Shown here piece by piece: positions 63,049-64,000 of a stretch of 64,000 nt of DNA. A model generated the notes under the pieces. That model had not been told where the DNA came from, did not search any database, and saw nothing but the letters and a program-made list of their open reading frames with translations. The position numbers and the translations under genes are program-made. Source of the DNA: Plantago major (taxonomy: Eukaryota > Streptophyta > Magnoliopsida > Lamiales > Plantaginaceae); contig CM048839.1 in the NCBI GenBank assembly GCA_026545765.1, forward strand, positions 61,067,677 through 61,131,676, read 5' to 3'. Numbering within the stretch: the first letter of the stretch is position 1; the number at the start of each line of letters is the position of its first letter.

Positions 63049-64000
<952 letters not shown>

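Overview
The window is plant nuclear DNA, almost certainly from a eudicot. Evidence: genes with short GT-AG introns, copia and gypsy LTR retrotransposons, CACTA, hAT, Helitron-like and MITE elements, and two plant gene families (RBP47-type RNA-binding protein and class II serine carboxypeptidase-like). No bacterial, organellar, tRNA or rRNA genes were seen. I cannot name the species.

Positions 1-47906 are a nest of transposable elements dominated by four copies of one large Ty1/copia family of SIRE/Maximus type. Copy A (+, 1-10923) is cut by the window start. Copy C (-, 14145-23324) has lost its 3' part. Copy B (+, 25154-41246, about 16.1 kb) has two LTRs. Copy D (-, about 42600-47906) keeps its 5' LTR and gag. 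Other elements lie inside or between them: element E (the 3' part of another copia-like element, 10924-14144), two LTR-like insertions of one family inside copy C (15657-17114 and 19732-20918), a gypsy fragment with a tRNA-Asp-type primer site (23325-24268), a possible LTR split by copy B (24269-25153 plus 41247-41871), and a non-autonomous CACTA element inside copy D (42838-44144).

Two features of the SIRE-like family stand out. First, copies B and D carry a stretch in gag that starts with GT and, in B, ends with AG (28230-29466 in B). Copy C lacks exactly this stretch, with the reading frame kept, so C looks like the reverse-transcribed product of a spliced RNA. Unspliced RNA would give a longer Gag ending at a stop just before pol; splicing would join a shorter Gag in frame to pol. 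Second, downstream of pol copies A and B carry a third, gene-like unit of about 5.4 kb. It has its own TATA-like box, an ATG, five phase-0 introns of 78-85 bp with the same exon lengths in both copies, coiled coils, an acidic poly-Glu tract and a basic nuclear-localisation-like motif. All coding regions of these copies are broken by stops or frameshifts.

Positions 47907-53373 are intergenic and rich in small DNA transposons: two Helitron-like 3' ends, a hAT MITE with a perfect 8-bp target duplication, a MITE with long terminal inverted repeats, and a perfect 15-bp hairpin.

Positions 53374-64000 are genic. An RBP47-like gene with six exons (53374-59029) is followed by two tandem serine carboxypeptidase-like genes in the same direction. 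The first (59955-62097) is intact with the full Ser-Asp-His triad. The second (63049 to beyond the window) has a frameshift and a stop codon in the oxyanion-hole motif and is probably a pseudogene.
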